A DNA stretch of 64,000 bases from Hydrangea macrophylla (Eukaryota > Streptophyta > Magnoliopsida > Cornales > Hydrangeaceae): assembly GCA_033977485.1 (NCBI GenBank), contig CM066984.1, positions 25,751,001 through 25,815,000 of the forward strand, read 5' to 3'. The notes beneath the pieces were generated by a model, which had not been told where the DNA came from, did no database searches, and was given only the letters and a program-made list of their open reading frames with translations. Numbering within the stretch: the stretch's first letter is position 1; every line of letters starts with the position of its first letter. A program made the position numbers and the translations under genes. Positions 31,369-44,329 of the stretch are shown one piece after another.

Positions 31369-33593
31369 TGTCACACCCATCCCAAAAAATCTTTTATTTT
31401 AAAGGCATAAATGTTTTAAATGGAATTATTAACATGGTTTAATAATTGTGGATGAGGTTGACCATGAGTCAAAGGAAGGTGTCAAGTGAGGACACGGGAA
31501 CATGGAAATCATGTTGCAATGGCATAGCTAAATGACATTTATGTGATTTAAATGTTATTTGACTTATCTGGTATTTTATGAATAGTAAATTATACCTGTG
31601 TAGTATAATTTTTTATAATTTTGATATTGTTAGATACCATTTTGAGAACTGTGGTGGGAACGTGAGTGTCACGTTATATAAAAGGTAGGTTGTGTAGAGA
31701 TTCCACATAATTTAGTTTTCGGACATAATTTTGGACCCAAACGAGACTTAGTCGAAAACTTTTGTAATTTGTAGTTTTCACCCATAAAGTTATAAAATGG
31801 ACGTGTGCGACGTTTTAGGAATTAATTGGAAGTTTGAGAAAATTGCAGGGAAGTAAACGCGATTTTTGGAAAGTTTGTCTACAAATAGCAAGGGTGAGAA
31901 TTTCATTTGTCATAAACTTTACAAAATATCGTCAGAGAGGAGAGAGAAAAGGGAGATTGTTGCCACGGGCTTTGCGACGACGATCGGTGACTTTTCGTCA
32001 GTTTATTTTTTAACAAATTTCATATTTGGACTCCTCGAGATAAGGGCTTCATTTTGATACCACTTAGGCCTTGTTTGGCTAAGTTTTATATAAAAATCTA
32101 TTTTTCTAGGAATTTGGGAAAAACCCTGTAAAACTTGTAGGAATCACATATTAACTGAGATTCGACATTTATTCAGGCCTCAAGTTGATCCTTCAAACTT
32201 AGGGAGAAATCATACAAGGTATGAATTCTAAGCCTTTGAATTATATGGAATTTACATATTTTGAATATCGAGTTTGACATTTTTGGATCCCGGAAAAATT
32301 CATGTATTAATTAGGCCCGTTAATTATACATGTGAAACAGCGATAAAAGCACGTATAACTGTTTATGTGAGCATGCTATATGTCTACTTGGGTCAAAGGG
32401 GGGTTTGGTGCAATTCCATCCAGGGGTAAGCTCCTCGAAGTTTGAGGATTATAACATTGATTGTGGTTGTGTCTGATATGGAGGAAGGCCCAACCAGGAC
32501 ACAGTACCTGGTATGGAGGAATGCCCAACCAGTGTACTGGGTGCGTGGAAGAGGTGTGCCTTCCACGGCACCGGTCTCAATTACCGGATAGAAGCGTACC
32601 ACTCACCCTAGAGGCTATTTTGATGTGTATTAAATGTTTAAAGCATGAATTGTCATATAAGTATATGTTTAGAAATGTGTACTCAGCATATAGCTAAGCA
32701 ATGGAGATTTACTCCATTGCAGGTATGAAGAAAGAAAAGGAGAAGCGTGAAGAGTGAGGCCGTGGGAATGCCGGGGATCATCTTTTTGTTTGCGTTGGTT
32801 TCCCTTCCAAATGTTGTAATAATGAAAGTGTGGAATTAGAACTATGTTTTGCTCTTAACTTGGGAAACCATGGAATGGTTATGAAATGTTGTAACAGTTA
32901 GTCGAATTCTTTTGGGTTGTGTTTAAAACGATTTAGAACTCATGAGTTCATATTTTGAAAGCTTAACTTGTCAAATTCAGTTTTTGAAGGAATGTGGATA
33001 GAGTTTTGTGAATCGAGCCAAACAAGCCTTAGCTTGTTCCGTTATTGTTTTTTTACATGGATTAGTAAGATTAAACTTTGTTTTGAAAGTTTGTTGTAGC
33101 TTGTGAAGTTTGGAACTATATATGCATGTTTGGAGTGGTGTAGAAGTGAAGGTTGGATTGACTCCTTAGCAAAATTCTGCTGCTAGAAGGAATTATGCTA
33201 AAGGGTCATTCGACCGTTGGATTGACTCCTTAGCAAAATTCTGCTGCTAGAAGGAATTCTGCTAAAGGGTCATTTGACCGGTCGAAGGGGGTCGTTCGAC
33301 CGGTCGAAATGCCCCTGCAAGAAATCTTTTTCTTCCCCTTCTGGAAATTTTCAAAAGGTTTTGATTGGTTCTTAGGGTACATTTGGGACCCCTTTCAACA
33401 TAAATTCACTCGTTTCAAAATATAGTTACATTTTCAAATTTATACGGATTTTACAACTCGGAGAGTATTATTTCCAAAAGTATTAATTACTCAAGGTTGT
33501 TTTAAAGTTCTTTTCCGCTATGTATAGTTATTTAATGAATTGGATGGCGTGCCACGTGTCCTAATTCCACGCGTAGTGGGATGGGTCGTGACA
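31369..33593 (+). repeat. 5' LTR of element E (2225 bp)
   Basis: TGTCACACCC to GTCGTGACA, TATA box TATATAAAAG at 31675. Contains a roughly 60-bp tandem duplication near 33155-33265 and about 40 bp near 32500 that are absent from the 3' LTR. Palindromes TTTGACCGGTCGAA and TTCGACCGGTCGAA lie at 33273-33308. Confidence 0.85.
33273..33308. repeat. CGACCGGTCG palindrome pair in LTR of E
   Basis: TTCGACCGGTCGAA (33295-33308) is a perfect 14-bp palindrome; a near copy is at 33273-33286. Counterparts lie in the 3' LTR (about 38932-38970) and, diverged, in the interior (TTGGACTGGTCGAA at 35247-35260 and TTTGACCAGTCGAA at 35269-35282). Confidence 0.75.
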
Positions 33594-33598
33594 TTTAT

Positions 33599-33610
33599 TG
33601 GTATCAAAGC
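33599..33610 (+). other. Primer-binding site of element E, tRNA-Met-like
   Basis: TGGTATCAAAGC differs by one base from the usual TGGTATCAGAGC complementary to initiator tRNA-Met. Confidence 0.75.
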
Positions 33611-36600
33611 AATAGGTTTTAAAAAGAAGTTTATGAAATGCGATATACGAATAAATTTAGAACTTTGGGGGACGAGAGACAATGCCTTGATATAATACGG
33701 TGAGAGATCACTTACAGAGATGCATATATATGATGAATATGGAATGTAAGTGCATGTCACGACATGATAATTCAAATGCATTGCATAGCATAATGATTCC
33801 CATACACATTAGATAGCATGCCATGATAAACATTGTCATATGTATTGTGTTAATGAATCAATGGAGTCATTCGGACGTAGAACCATGCGGTAAGATGATA
33901 TTTTTTTTGTTGCGAGTCATCATAGACCTTGTGTGGTGATACGAGGAAAGATGATATCCTGGTAGTGACAAACAGTTGAATTCCTAAACGAAGACAAAAT
34001 GATTTTTGATCAAATCGATGGATGTTTTCAATTATAGTGACGAGTGTTCCTTGTAGGTCTTAGCCGAGAATGAAGCTTAAAGAATGAACGTTAGAAGAGG
34101 TTTTCTTGTAGTTCTCATGAAGAATGAAAGTGATTGTTCGTAGTTGAGTTTTGGGATTGAGATTGATTGATAAGAGTTCTGTTTCAAACAAGGGTTAAAT
34201 GTCAGAACGTGAGAAATTAAAGACGTACAGTTGGGTGTGTAACAGAAAGATGATCCAATAGCATGTATTGCACATGTTTGGGATGGGAGAGGAATCTCTC
34301 ACCTATCTTACGGTGTTAACCTATAGTGTGATCGCGCGGGTTATCTTATGGTTTCTCTTAAACGGTGTGTATTGGGTAGTTAAAGAATCTTTTAACTTAT
34401 TATACAGTATTAAGGTAATTGGATGGTTGAGGAATCTCTCAACTTATCTTACGGTATGTATTGGATGGTTGAGGAATCTCTCAACCTATCTTACGGTATG
34501 TATTGGGGGTTGAGGAATATCTCAACGGATTGTAAGTATCATAGCTGTTAAGGAATCTCTCAATTGAACCTGGATTCGAATGATCATAGTATCATAGTAT
34601 ATTTGGATGTGGTATGGGACTAGTAGCGAATGCTATCGGATTGATTGTGTAAGTGAAAAGTAGTATTTAAGGATTAACCTAAGATGAGGGGTTGAGAATG
34701 GAAATGATAGAGTATGTTTTGATAGTTTGAAACTACAGTTGGTAGAAGTTTAATTGATGACAAACTTCGGGAGTGGTTGCTTAGACTTGACGAGTATGTG
34801 CGTATGAATGTAACGATAAGGATGTCGGAGAAGAAATGGTAGAACTTCTTGATGGATAATAAAGGAATGGAAATGAATAAGAATAGGATTTCCCTTGGTG
34901 TTTGAGGTGGGATGTCAACGGAAGTGGAATAAAGAACATAAGGATATAGGACTTAAGGTGAAAGATAAGTTTGAATGATTCAACGCGATAAGGAATTCAG
35001 AGAAATCAAATTAATATTGGATATCATGAAGATAAGTGGATCTTGTTAGGGAATGCTATAGAGAATGTCTTTATTATAGTTAGTTGTAGTGCGGATAACC
35101 ATGAACTACGTGTAGTTCGGTGAGTTTTCGATATTTTCGAGCACCTTTTAATGGTTCTAAAATGGTTGGGAAGTAGCCCCAAATGCCTTGTGAGATTGAA
35201 GACTTTTAAAGATGTTAAATGGAGGAAAATAGGGTCCAGGGGGTACTTGGACTGGTCGAAAGGGGCAGTTTGACCAGTCGAACACCCCTCTAAACAGTGA
35301 TTTTGAGAACATTCTTTGTCGACTTTTACGGAAACAGACATAACTCTTTGTAGGCAATTCGGATTCGCGCGCCGTTTTTTGTGTTGGAACCGGGATTCAA
35401 AGAGCTATTTTTTGGTGTAAAATTTAACCATATTTTATAAATTACCATTTTTCCCTTGGGCTATTTTGTCACAAAAAAGATCTTTTAAGATGTCTAATCC
35501 ATGTTTTCTTTGCTAATTATCGTATTTCAAATAAAATGAAAGATCTTTTAATGATTGTAAAACATCGTTGAACGTTTGAAATGAGTGGTTGTCAACAGGA
35601 GGTTGGAGTATGATAAGTAGTACAATACTGAACAAGAGCGGTTGTAGAAATGGCTAAGTAAAGTGACTTTGGAGTAAGTCAAGTGAGAGAGATGAAAATG
35701 TAAATTGGGAAGATGAGACTTCGACGAGTAAGTGAACATGAATGGTATAAGTGGGATGAAAACTTGGTACATTGAGTACATTATCATATATGATAGAAGG
35801 AATGTAAAACGGTCAGAGGATAATGATGAATGTAGTGGAATGCTATCTCAGTTGTCCTGGATTCCAACGAGGTTGGAGAGTTTTGAGAATGTCAGATTTC
35901 ATCCCTAAGAAAATTTTAAAATGTTTTAAAACATAATTTTGTTTGAATAAGAAGAATGGTAATAGATACATATGAGAAGGTATCAAGTGGACTTTGGAAG
36001 TCAAGTATCGTGGAATGATATGGTATATCTGGTACTGGAGACGCATCGATGTCTGTTGAACGAGCGAGTCCTGTGTGAATCAAGTGTGAATTAGAATTTC
36101 TAAAGTAAAGAAGTGGTGAGGTGTTGTGCACCTAGAATTGGTAATTGGAAGTTAAGACATTAAGGGAGTTGTCTTGCGTATTGTTCCAAAGGGGACTCAG
36201 TTTTGATTTAAGAATTGGAATAATCCGTAGAAATGAATGAGTTAGCATTTTGAATAATCGGGAACTTAATAAGATCTGTAAAGTATGAAACACTGAAAAG
36301 ACAACAGTTATGAATCGGTTGACATTAATAGTCAGAGTGAGAATAAGACCTTGGGTATTGTCACGAAAGGTATGTAAATTGGAAGTTGATAGGGAATTTA
36401 TTGAACATAGTGAGACTATAGTACTTGATTGGGAAGATCAAACTACTGAGTTGTCTGTAGATGGTTACAGGAATAGTATGAATACTTGGGCAACAGGTTC
36501 TTCGAAACAATGAATTTGAGATCAGAATAGCGAAGATAAAGGATTAGGGAATCTAAATTGGAGTTAAGTCAGGCTGACTAGAGTTATGAAATATTAAAGT

Positions 36601-37409
36601 GTGAATAAGGTATAGAGCCTCGAGATGTAATACGAGGAATATACGTTTAGTGTAAGGGGTTGCCAGGAACTTAATAAGAGTTGAGATACATGAGTACGAT
36701 TGGTATGGGCTTGTATAAAGGTGAAAGTGAAACACCAGAGGCTTATGGAGTTGTGTAACTACGTAAATGGTAGTGGATCTACTTGGAATGATAGACTAAA
36801 GGATCATAAACGAGTAGGGTAGCGATGAGAATGGATTACATTACAGTTGAGGTCTTCGACAGAAAAGTAACTAACTCAGGGTGTGTGTACACTATGTAAG
36901 TAGAATGGATTGTGAATGGACAAGGGTTTGAGACAGAAACAAGGTATGTGCTAAGCATGGGAATATGTTTTGATGAGCTCTGTGGTAGGTGTATGATTGA
37001 CTAAGTTAAATTGGGTTAACAACGTTACTTGTTGCGACGGATATTGGGAAAATTGAGTTGTAAAAATATTATGCACAATTTTAAAATAATTTGTTTAAAA
37101 CAAAAAGAGGGGAATATGTATTTTACTTTGTTAAAAATTTTAAACTGAAAGTATAAAGTGAAATTTCCTACGTTAATCGACAGCAGTTTGAGTGCAGAAG
37201 TGAGAGATAAAGGGGCAAGTGTGTTAACCATTCGGGACACCGGGTGGGTTCAAAGAGGTAGAATGATATGAAATTGCCAGTTAGGAATCTGGATAGTATC
37301 TTACGAGGCATATATGATTGGAAGTAAAATATGAGGTTGGTTAAACCAAAATGGAATGATGACTATTGTCAGAGACACAGAGAGAGTACTAATGCGATTT
37401 GCTACTGAC
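33611..37409 (+). other. Interior of element E, no recognisable genes
   Basis: Purine-rich plus strand with no conserved domain on either strand. A local tandem repeat near 34280-34570 has units containing GAGGAATCTCTCAACCTATC. Another stretch (35240-35290) repeats the LTR palindrome motif. Confidence 0.6.
34275..34570. repeat. GGAATCTCTCA tandem repeat in element E
   Basis: Five to six irregular units of 35-60 bp built on TTGAGGAATCTCTCAAC and TATCTTACGGT. TTGAG-GAATCT-CTCAA is itself an inverted repeat. Confidence 0.65.
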
Positions 37410-39264
37410 AAACTGTGGTGAGAAAGTGAGTGTCACGTTATATAAAAGGTAGGTTGTGTAGAGATTCCACAGAATTTAGTTTTCGGATGTAATTTTGGAC
37501 CCAAACGAGACTTAGTCGAAAACTTTTGTAATTTATAGTTTTCACCCATAAAGTTATAAAATGGACATCTGCGACGTTTTAGGAATTAATTAGAAGTTTG
37601 AGAAAATCACGGGGAAGTAAACGCAATTTCTAGAAAGTTTGTCTATAAATAGCAAGGGTGAGAATTTCATTTGTCATAAACTTTACAAAAAAAATCGTTA
37701 GAGAGGAGAGAGAAAAGGGAGATTGTTGCCACGCATTACGACGACGATCGACGACCTTTCACCCGTTTGTTTTTCACCAAATTTCATATTTGGACTCCTC
37801 GAGGTAAGGGCTTCATTTTGATACCACTTAGGCCTTGTTTGGCTAAGTTTTATATAAAATCTAATTTCTAGGAATTTGGGGAAAACCCAGTAAAACTGTA
37901 GGAACCGCATATTAACTGAGATTCGACGTTTATTCGGGCCTCTAGTTGATCCTTCAAACTTAGGGAGAACTCGCACGAGGTATGAATTCTAAGCCTTTGA
38001 ATTATATGGAATTTACATGTTTTGAATATCGAGTTTAAAATTTTTGGATCCAGGCGAATTCATGTATTAATTAGATCCGTTAATTATACACGTGAAACTA
38101 CAATAAAAGCACGTATAACTATTTATGTGAGCATGCTATATGTCTACTTGGGTCAAAGGGGGGTTTGGTGCAACTCCATCCGAGGGTAAGCTCCTGAAGT
38201 TTGAGGATTGTAACATTGATTGTGGTTGTGTCTGATATGGAGGAAGGCCCAACTAGTGTACGGGGTACGTGGAAGAGGTGTGCCTTCCACGGCACCGGTC
38301 TCAATTACCGGATGGAAGCGTACCACTCACCCTAGAGGCTATTTTGATGCCTATTAAATGTTTAAAGCATGAATTTCCATATAAGTATATGTTTAGAATT
38401 GTGCACTCAGCATATAGCTGAGCAATGGAGATTTACTCCATTGCAGGTATGAAGAAAGGAAAGGAGAAGCGTGAAGAGTGAGGCCGTGGGAATGCCGAGG
38501 ATCATCTTTTTGTTTGCGTTGGTTTCCCTTCCAAATGTTATAATAATGAAAGTGTGGAATTAGAACTATGTTTTGCTCTTAACTTGGGAAACCATGGAAT
38601 GGTTATGAAATGTTGTAATCGTTAGTGGAATTCTTTTGGGTTGTGTTTAAAATGATTTAGAACTCATGAGTTTATATTTTGAAAGCATAACTTGTCAAAT
38701 TCAGATTTTGAAGGAATGTGGATAGAGTTTTGTGAATCGAGCCAAACAAGCCTTATCTTGTTCTGTTATTGTTTCTTTACATGGATTAGTAAGATTAAAC
38801 TTTGTTTTGAAAGTTTGTTGTAGCTTGTGAAGTTTGGAACTATGTATGCATGTTTGGAGTGGTGTAGAAGCGAAGGTTGGATTGACTCCTTAGTAAAATT
38901 CTGCTGCTAGAAGGAATTCTGCTAAAGGGTCATTCGACCGGTCGAAGGGGGTCGTTCGACTGGTCAAAATACCCCCTGCAAGAAATCTTTTTCTACCCCT
39001 TCCAAAAATTTTCAAAAGATTTTGATTGGTTCTTAGGGTACCTTTGGGACCCCTTTCAACATAAATTCACTCGTTTCAAAATATAGTAACATTTTCAAAT
39101 TTATACGGATTTTATAACTCAAAGAGTATTATTTCCAAAAGTTTTAATTACTCAAGGTTGTTTTAAAGTTCTTTTCCACTGAGTATAGTTATTTAATGAA
39201 TTGGATGAGCCTTGGTGGCATGCCACGTGTCCTAATTCTATGCGTAGTGGGATGGGTCATGACA
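37410..39264 (+). repeat. 3' LTR of element E, 5'-truncated (1855 bp)
   Basis: Aligns to 31648-33593 with scattered substitutions and two length differences; TATA box at 37439-37448. It ends GTCATGACA. A few percent divergence from the 5' LTR indicates an older insertion than A. Confidence 0.82.
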
Positions 39265-39269
39265 ATAAG
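39265..39269. repeat. Target-site duplication of element E, right copy
   Basis: ATAAG, identical to 31364-31368; removing E restores GYKVPNFTLF in the gag of D. Confidence 0.9.
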
Positions 39270-40315
39270 GTTCCAAATTTCACTCTATTTTCGGGGGAAA
39301 GTGAGCAGTCATCGGTGGAACATATTGGCTGTTTTATCGTTCAATGCGACCATGTAGGTAGTAATGACCTGTTAAAACTTAGGCTATTTCCAAACTCGCT
39401 CACGGGAATAGCATTTTTATGGTTTGTCAATCTTCCAACCAACTCCGTGCAGAATTGGCAGGGGATGGAAGAGTTATTCCACGCCAATTTTGTTGGACTG
39501 GGCTCGAAATGTCACTGGCAGATTTGTCCAGGATGTTGCAGTTAGTCGGAGAGACCGTTAAGACTTATATAGTCCATTTCCGAAAGGCAAAATATAGGTG
39601 TAAGATGGTCTTTGCTGAAGAAGAATACGTGAAAATGGTCATGGGGGGAATGTCCTTTGAAATTCGTAAGTGGTTTGAGGGGACTGACTTCCGTGATTTA
39701 TTTGAGTTGGCCACGCGGGCCACTTGTTACGAGCGTATCCTCTTGGATGAGCAGGAGAACAAGAACTCGCCCAAGGGAACGTACTAAAAGATCCAAATTA
39801 CGAGGTCCACTTAGCAGATTATGACATCAATACAGAAGCGATATGCCCGAGTTAATCTGCAAACGGCCGATTATATGTAATGCCTTAAATAAACCCATCA
39901 ACAATAATGCCGCTGCAAAAAAGATGGCGTTTAAGGCGGGAAAAAACTACACTTTTGATATAACTATGGCTAATCAGATTTTTGATGGCCTGCTGGCCGA
40001 TAAAGTGATTAAGCTTAGTGAAGGTCACCGGATCCCTAAGGTCGATGACCTAAAAAACAAAGAATATTGTAAATGGCATAATTCCTGGAAGCATTCTACT
40101 AATAATTGTGTTGTTTTTCTTAATGTTATACAGGAGAATGTGGAAAATGGAGTGTTTAAATTCTCGGACAAAGCCATGGGGGTTGACGCCAATCCATTCC
40201 CTCAAATCATCGACACCAACATGGTAACGCCCGATTTGACCAAGCTGACCAGCCAAGGCTAAAGGTGGATCTGACCCAGGTGGAATTGCCAAAGCAGAGA
40301 GAAGGAAAATAAGTT
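39270..40315 (+). pseudogene. gag: gag of element D, core and zinc-knuckle part
   Basis: Begins VPNFTLFSGESEQSSVEHIG, the gag core, then LRLFPNSLTGIAFLWF. A frameshift near 39505 leads to the continuation (TYIVHFRKAKYRC, KWFEGTDFRDLFELATRA); another break lies near 39790-39840. The last part has YCKWHNSWKHSTNNC, a C-X2-H-X4-H-X4-C knuckle like that of A and B, and ends near GVDANPFP. It stops at 40259 and continues as unrecognisable sequence to the B-family junction near 40320. Dead. Confidence 0.75.
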
Positions 40316-40326
40316 GCCATAAGCTC

Positions 40327-40381
40327 CGACGTTCGCTTGTGGTTCGTGTTGCCCCATAAACTCCGCCGAAGAGGGGCAAAC
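40327..40381 (+). repeat. B-family 3' tail with PPT upstream of the left LTR
   Basis: Matches 57893-57947 with only a few differences and ends GAAGAGGGGCAAAC, so the left LTR of B is preceded by the 3' end of another B-family interior. This is expected of a head-to-tail tandem or of recombination between copies, not of a simple insertion. Confidence 0.8.
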
Positions 40382-40574
40382 TGTAGACACCCCAATTTTG
40401 ACCAAACGTCGAATTAAGGAGAGTGTTACCTCCATATCCGATGATGACAATGTCCGAACTTATCTAGGATTTCCAAAGATGATTCAAGCTCTTCGAAAGA
40501 CTCCCCAACCCAAAACAAAAATAAAAAAGAAGGAAAAGGAAAAGAATAAGCAGAACGGCACTCAAGCCTTTCCA

Positions 40575-40791
40575 CGGCAGTCACGGGCTGCCGTTGCAGC
40601 AGTCTCTGGACTGCCGAACGGCATTCGGTGATTGCCGCAAATTTCATCAAGTGCCGCAAAAAAAATGAATTTTACTAAAAAAACGGCAGTCCCTGGAGTT
40701 GTCTGCGGCATTCAGTGAATGTCGTTCCGGCAGCCAGTGAATGCCGCGCCGTCTTTCACTGAATGCCGATGCGGCATTTATTGAGTGCCGC
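40575..40791. repeat. CGGCAnTCnnTGAnTGCCG palindrome cluster in U3 (left LTR of B)
   Basis: Five to six imperfect palindromes of about 19 bp (for example 40575-40593, 40620-40638, 40706-40724, 40729-40747, 40772-40790) upstream of the TATA box. The same motif is upstream of both antisense genes of B (52910-52994 and 56651-56712). The copy in the right LTR is at 58141-58357. Confidence 0.85.
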
Positions 40792-40853
40792 TTCCATCTT
40801 CGGTAAATGCCGTATTTTTTCAACAGACAGCTGGTATACAGCACGTTTTGTAC

Positions 40854-40929
40854 TATAAAAAGGATGACTGAATTAGGTTTTTCAGTCCTGAAATGACTGA
40901 AATACCCCTCTAAAATTGTCTATAAATAG
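40854..40929 (+). promoter_or_regulatory. Candidate TATA boxes of B LTR
   Basis: TATAAAAAGG at 40854 and TCTATAAATAGAGG around 40921-40929. Either could set the start; the second is the better match to plant TATA boxes. The same pair is at 58420 and 58487. Confidence 0.6.
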
Positions 40930-43035
40930 AGGATGAATATTCACTTGCATGAAAGAGATTTTCTTGGAATCTATAGGTTGTATAAGTGTTCTTCTCACAT
41001 TAATTTTCATGATTAGGAGTGAGTTTAGAATAGTTTAAAAAAGAGTTGTGTGAATTAGTGAAGAAGAGCTTGATTAGCCTTTGAAAATTCCCCAAAATCA
41101 CCGAGTTGAGGATACTTTTGGAGGTAAGACTTTAGAATAGTTAGTCTTTATTCAAGTTTAATTATAAACATGCATGGAGTTCTTTAATTTCTCTTTTCAT
41201 TTGTTGTATTCATCCTTTGGGTTCATAAGGCTTTCAATGCCTTACTTGAATCTTTTGGTTTGAAATTCCTAAATCTCTTTGCAGTTTTATTATTTATGAG
41301 AGGATTAAGATGAGTACTAGAATATTTAGCTAATGAACCCAAACCTATCTTCATGGTTTGAGGTTTGTTATGACTAAGTTTCATGAAGTTCTTCCATACT
41401 TCTTTGAAATTTACAAACATAAGCATATTTAGTATCCAATGACCATCAAAAGGGAGGAGAATTAGCTTTATACAAGCCTAATCCCATGGCTTATTTGTCT
41501 AAAGTTAATAGGAATAAAGTGAATTAACCCAATGAGCAGTGAGTTCACAATCTATTTTTGGATCATGGATTTTTAGCCAAACATCTAACCGTTGGAATGG
41601 AATGAAACCAACGGAAAAGTGTTTATAACTCAAAGTTCTACCACTGTAATTTTTGTTTTAATGTAATTTCATGTGTTGGGTGGTTTGATCAAGGGTTTTG
41701 TGGAGCAACCATAATCTGTCCAAAATTTCAGAACAGTAAGTTTATTTTGAAATTAATAAATCAGAACCTTAATAGAGTTTCCCGGGTCTCTAATAATTTT
41801 TTCTAAGTACCTTAATGTGTTAGGAAGATATCCTAAAAAGATCTAAGTGTTTCTCATTTTTTTACTATTTTTAGAAAATCGTACAAGATCTCTGGACAGA
41901 GAGTTGCAGATTCCTGAGTGATGTCTAGTGTTTTCCACATTCCCAGAGATCTAACCATTTAAACCTTGATTCTCTTTTTGGGTTATAAACTAGACTCACA
42001 GAGGCATATCATATCTAAAAATCATTAAGATCCAACCATTGGAAGTATGGATTTTATACTTTTTAAAATCTGGTCTGCTCTCTGTAATTTGGGAAAAACA
42101 GTCACTGTTCTTGTCTAGCCTCATTGATTTTAACTTAAATGGTTCCCTAATGTCTTAGAACTCAAATCATGTTTTGAATAATGATGATTTAGCTTAGATC
42201 CAGAGGCTAAGTGATCCAAATTAGCGAATAAATCCATATCTTATTCTTGTTCATATGCATTCATTCATTCATGTACATTAATGCCTATGATTAGAACTAG
42301 TTATTGGATAAAGTTGGATTTTCATGCTTGATAGATCTAAGTTAGAGAATTAGGATTGATTGTTCGATATCATATTATTATGTGAAGCATGTGGACTAAC
42401 CTTTGTTTTGTAGCGCTGTTAAGGTATGGTTTCTTAAAACTCCTCTGTAGTTTATCTTAAGTTCTTGATTTTATCGATTTTTTAACCTCATGCGCGACAC
42501 ATTAGAATTAGGATCTTGCCTTATGTGAATACATGTGATTAGAGACTCTTTTCTAGGATTTTCTTTCGTTTGTATGCATTACACGTTTAATATCGCGGCT
42601 GGATCCCGGGTAAGTTCCCTTGTTCCCTATTGCATACCATATTGCTTGCTACTTGAATTATATGATTTTTGAATGATATTTTATCACTTGCAATCTTACT
42701 CCCTTTAGACATACTTTTGTAATGTATATTTATACATATGTATTAGTTGAGGGCACATTTAAATTAATAATTCAGTTAAAAGGATGTCAAGTAGAGGCCT
42801 ATCGCGAGATAATACGAGAAGGGGTGTTTTAGTCCAATGGGCTCCTTCTCTTCTCATTCCATAATCCCCGGACCTAGTTAAATCTCTGGTTTCTAAAAGA
42901 TCAATTTGCTTTAAAAATGGTTTCTTAATTTCCCTTTTGAAAAATTAAGTGGTGACTCATCATTTTGTGTTTTAAATTAAAAAAAGATTTTAAAAGAAAA
43001 GTTGTGGGTAAGAAAAAAATGCGATATCCACAATC

Positions 43036-43053
43036 TGGCGACTCTGCTGAGAA
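43036..43053 (+). other. Primer-binding site of element B, tRNA-Arg type
   Basis: TGGCGACTCTGCTGAGAA three bases after the LTR. Similar to that of A in its first nine bases; the downstream part continues to resemble a tRNA arm (GAATCGAACCCAGA). Confidence 0.8.
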
Positions 43054-44329
43054 TCGAACCCAGAATCTCTGGTTTCGCAGACCAGGAATTTCTGATTTTG
43101 GGTTCACTCGAGGATTAGACTTGAAAGCATTCTTTTAATCGAATTAATCAATTTTTGTGTGTCTGTTGCATTTCACTTGCATGTCCAACCAGTCGATTGC
43201 ACGGAACTGTGACCTTGGAGACTTGGTGCAACCCGGTCGGTCAAGTCATCATGGGACTGTGTGATCACCCTTGATCTCGTACCATGTGTTGGTATATGAA
43301 GCATCCTATCAGGTGTGTGTCAAGGGTCCCTTATTTGACCAAAACCCAGCCTTCACATAGTAGCTTCCATAGAACCTTTCAAAGTTAGGAAATCAATTCT
43401 TGATTAGGATTATGTGCTAGGAAGTTTTGTATGCCCAGAAGGGATTACTTGAGATGATGACGATACTTGCTTGATGAAAGATGTATAATCTTTTAATCAC
43501 CTTTTAGCAATTTCTCCTCATGTTCCACGATATTTGGAGAACATGCTGAACCTTGATTATAAGATTATACTTCTTATATCATGTTTAGCTAAGCATCATT
43601 GTCCTTGTATGTATCCGAATTCATGGAAAGTACGGTGATCCTCCTACCCAAAGAATTTTAAGTCCATCTTTGAAAGCAAACAGATTTTACCATCTTTTCC
43701 CCAAGGTTTTCGATCATCCTTTCAAAATAACTTTTGAGTTCACCTTTCGATTAAAATCTCCAAACAAACCTTTATTAAGGTATATTTTCACACGATCGTT
43801 TTCTAAGGAAAAATCCAAAAAAATTTGGGAATTATTTTTTAAAAAAAAAAAATTTAAAGCAAAATTTCAATCCAATCATCTTCCTCATTTTTAAATAAAA
43901 GATTCAAAATCCTTGAGAATCATTTTTTTGAAAGATCTCATCATTTACAGAAATGCTTTCCAAATAAATTTTGAAAAATTTTGAATATCCAACCTTTGAG
44001 AGGGTAGTGAAATCATAATGAAAGGAGAAGTTGGCGCACTTGACATGAGCGAGGATCTTATGTGCTTATGTGCTTATGTGTTAGGATTTAAGATTTTCTT
44101 TTCTTTGGCATATAGAGTAGGCACACACACACACACATGCATTGCATCCGTGTGACATATAAGAGAAAAGTTTTTTAAATGTCTTTGTATAACAAAAGGA
44201 AGCAGATAAAAAAAGTTTTTAAAAAGGAAAATTTCAAAATTTGTTGTAGGGGCGAAAATAGCATCAAGATCAAATCAAGCCTGGTTTAGGGATCCCACGG
44301 CGAGGCTGGTAAGAAGAGAAAACGTTGAC
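43054..44329 (+). other. Untranslated leader of element B
   Basis: AT-rich, with an (AC)n tract near 44115 and poly-A runs. It has the same general layout as the leader of A. No gene seen. Confidence 0.6.

Larger units (their letters stand above)
31369..39264 (+). mobile_element. Non-autonomous LTR element E (large-retrotransposon-derivative type)
   Basis: 5' LTR 31369-33593, initiator-tRNA-Met-like PBS 33599-33610 and an interior of about 3.8 kb with no recognisable gag or pol on either strand. The 3' LTR (37410-39264) lacks about the first 280 bp, so the interior has suffered a deletion or the LTR was truncated. The TSD ATAAG is exact. It must have been mobilised in trans, or its genes have decayed beyond recognition. 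Confidence 0.8.
40382..43032 (+). repeat. Left LTR of element B (2651 bp)
   Basis: TGTAGACACCCC to ATATCCACA. It has a palindrome cluster 40575-40791, TATA boxes TATAAAA at 40854 and TATAAATAG at 40921, GTAAGT at 42610 and a degenerate PBS-like TGGTGACTC near 42951. Divergence from the right LTR is uneven: almost none over about 40860-41960, several percent over 41990-43032. Confidence 0.9.

Noticed and set aside
43036..43075. A tRNA gene at the PBS of B (GAATCGAACCC looks like a T-arm)
   Set aside because: Only the region complementary to the tRNA 3' half is present, no full cloverleaf; it is the primer-binding site.
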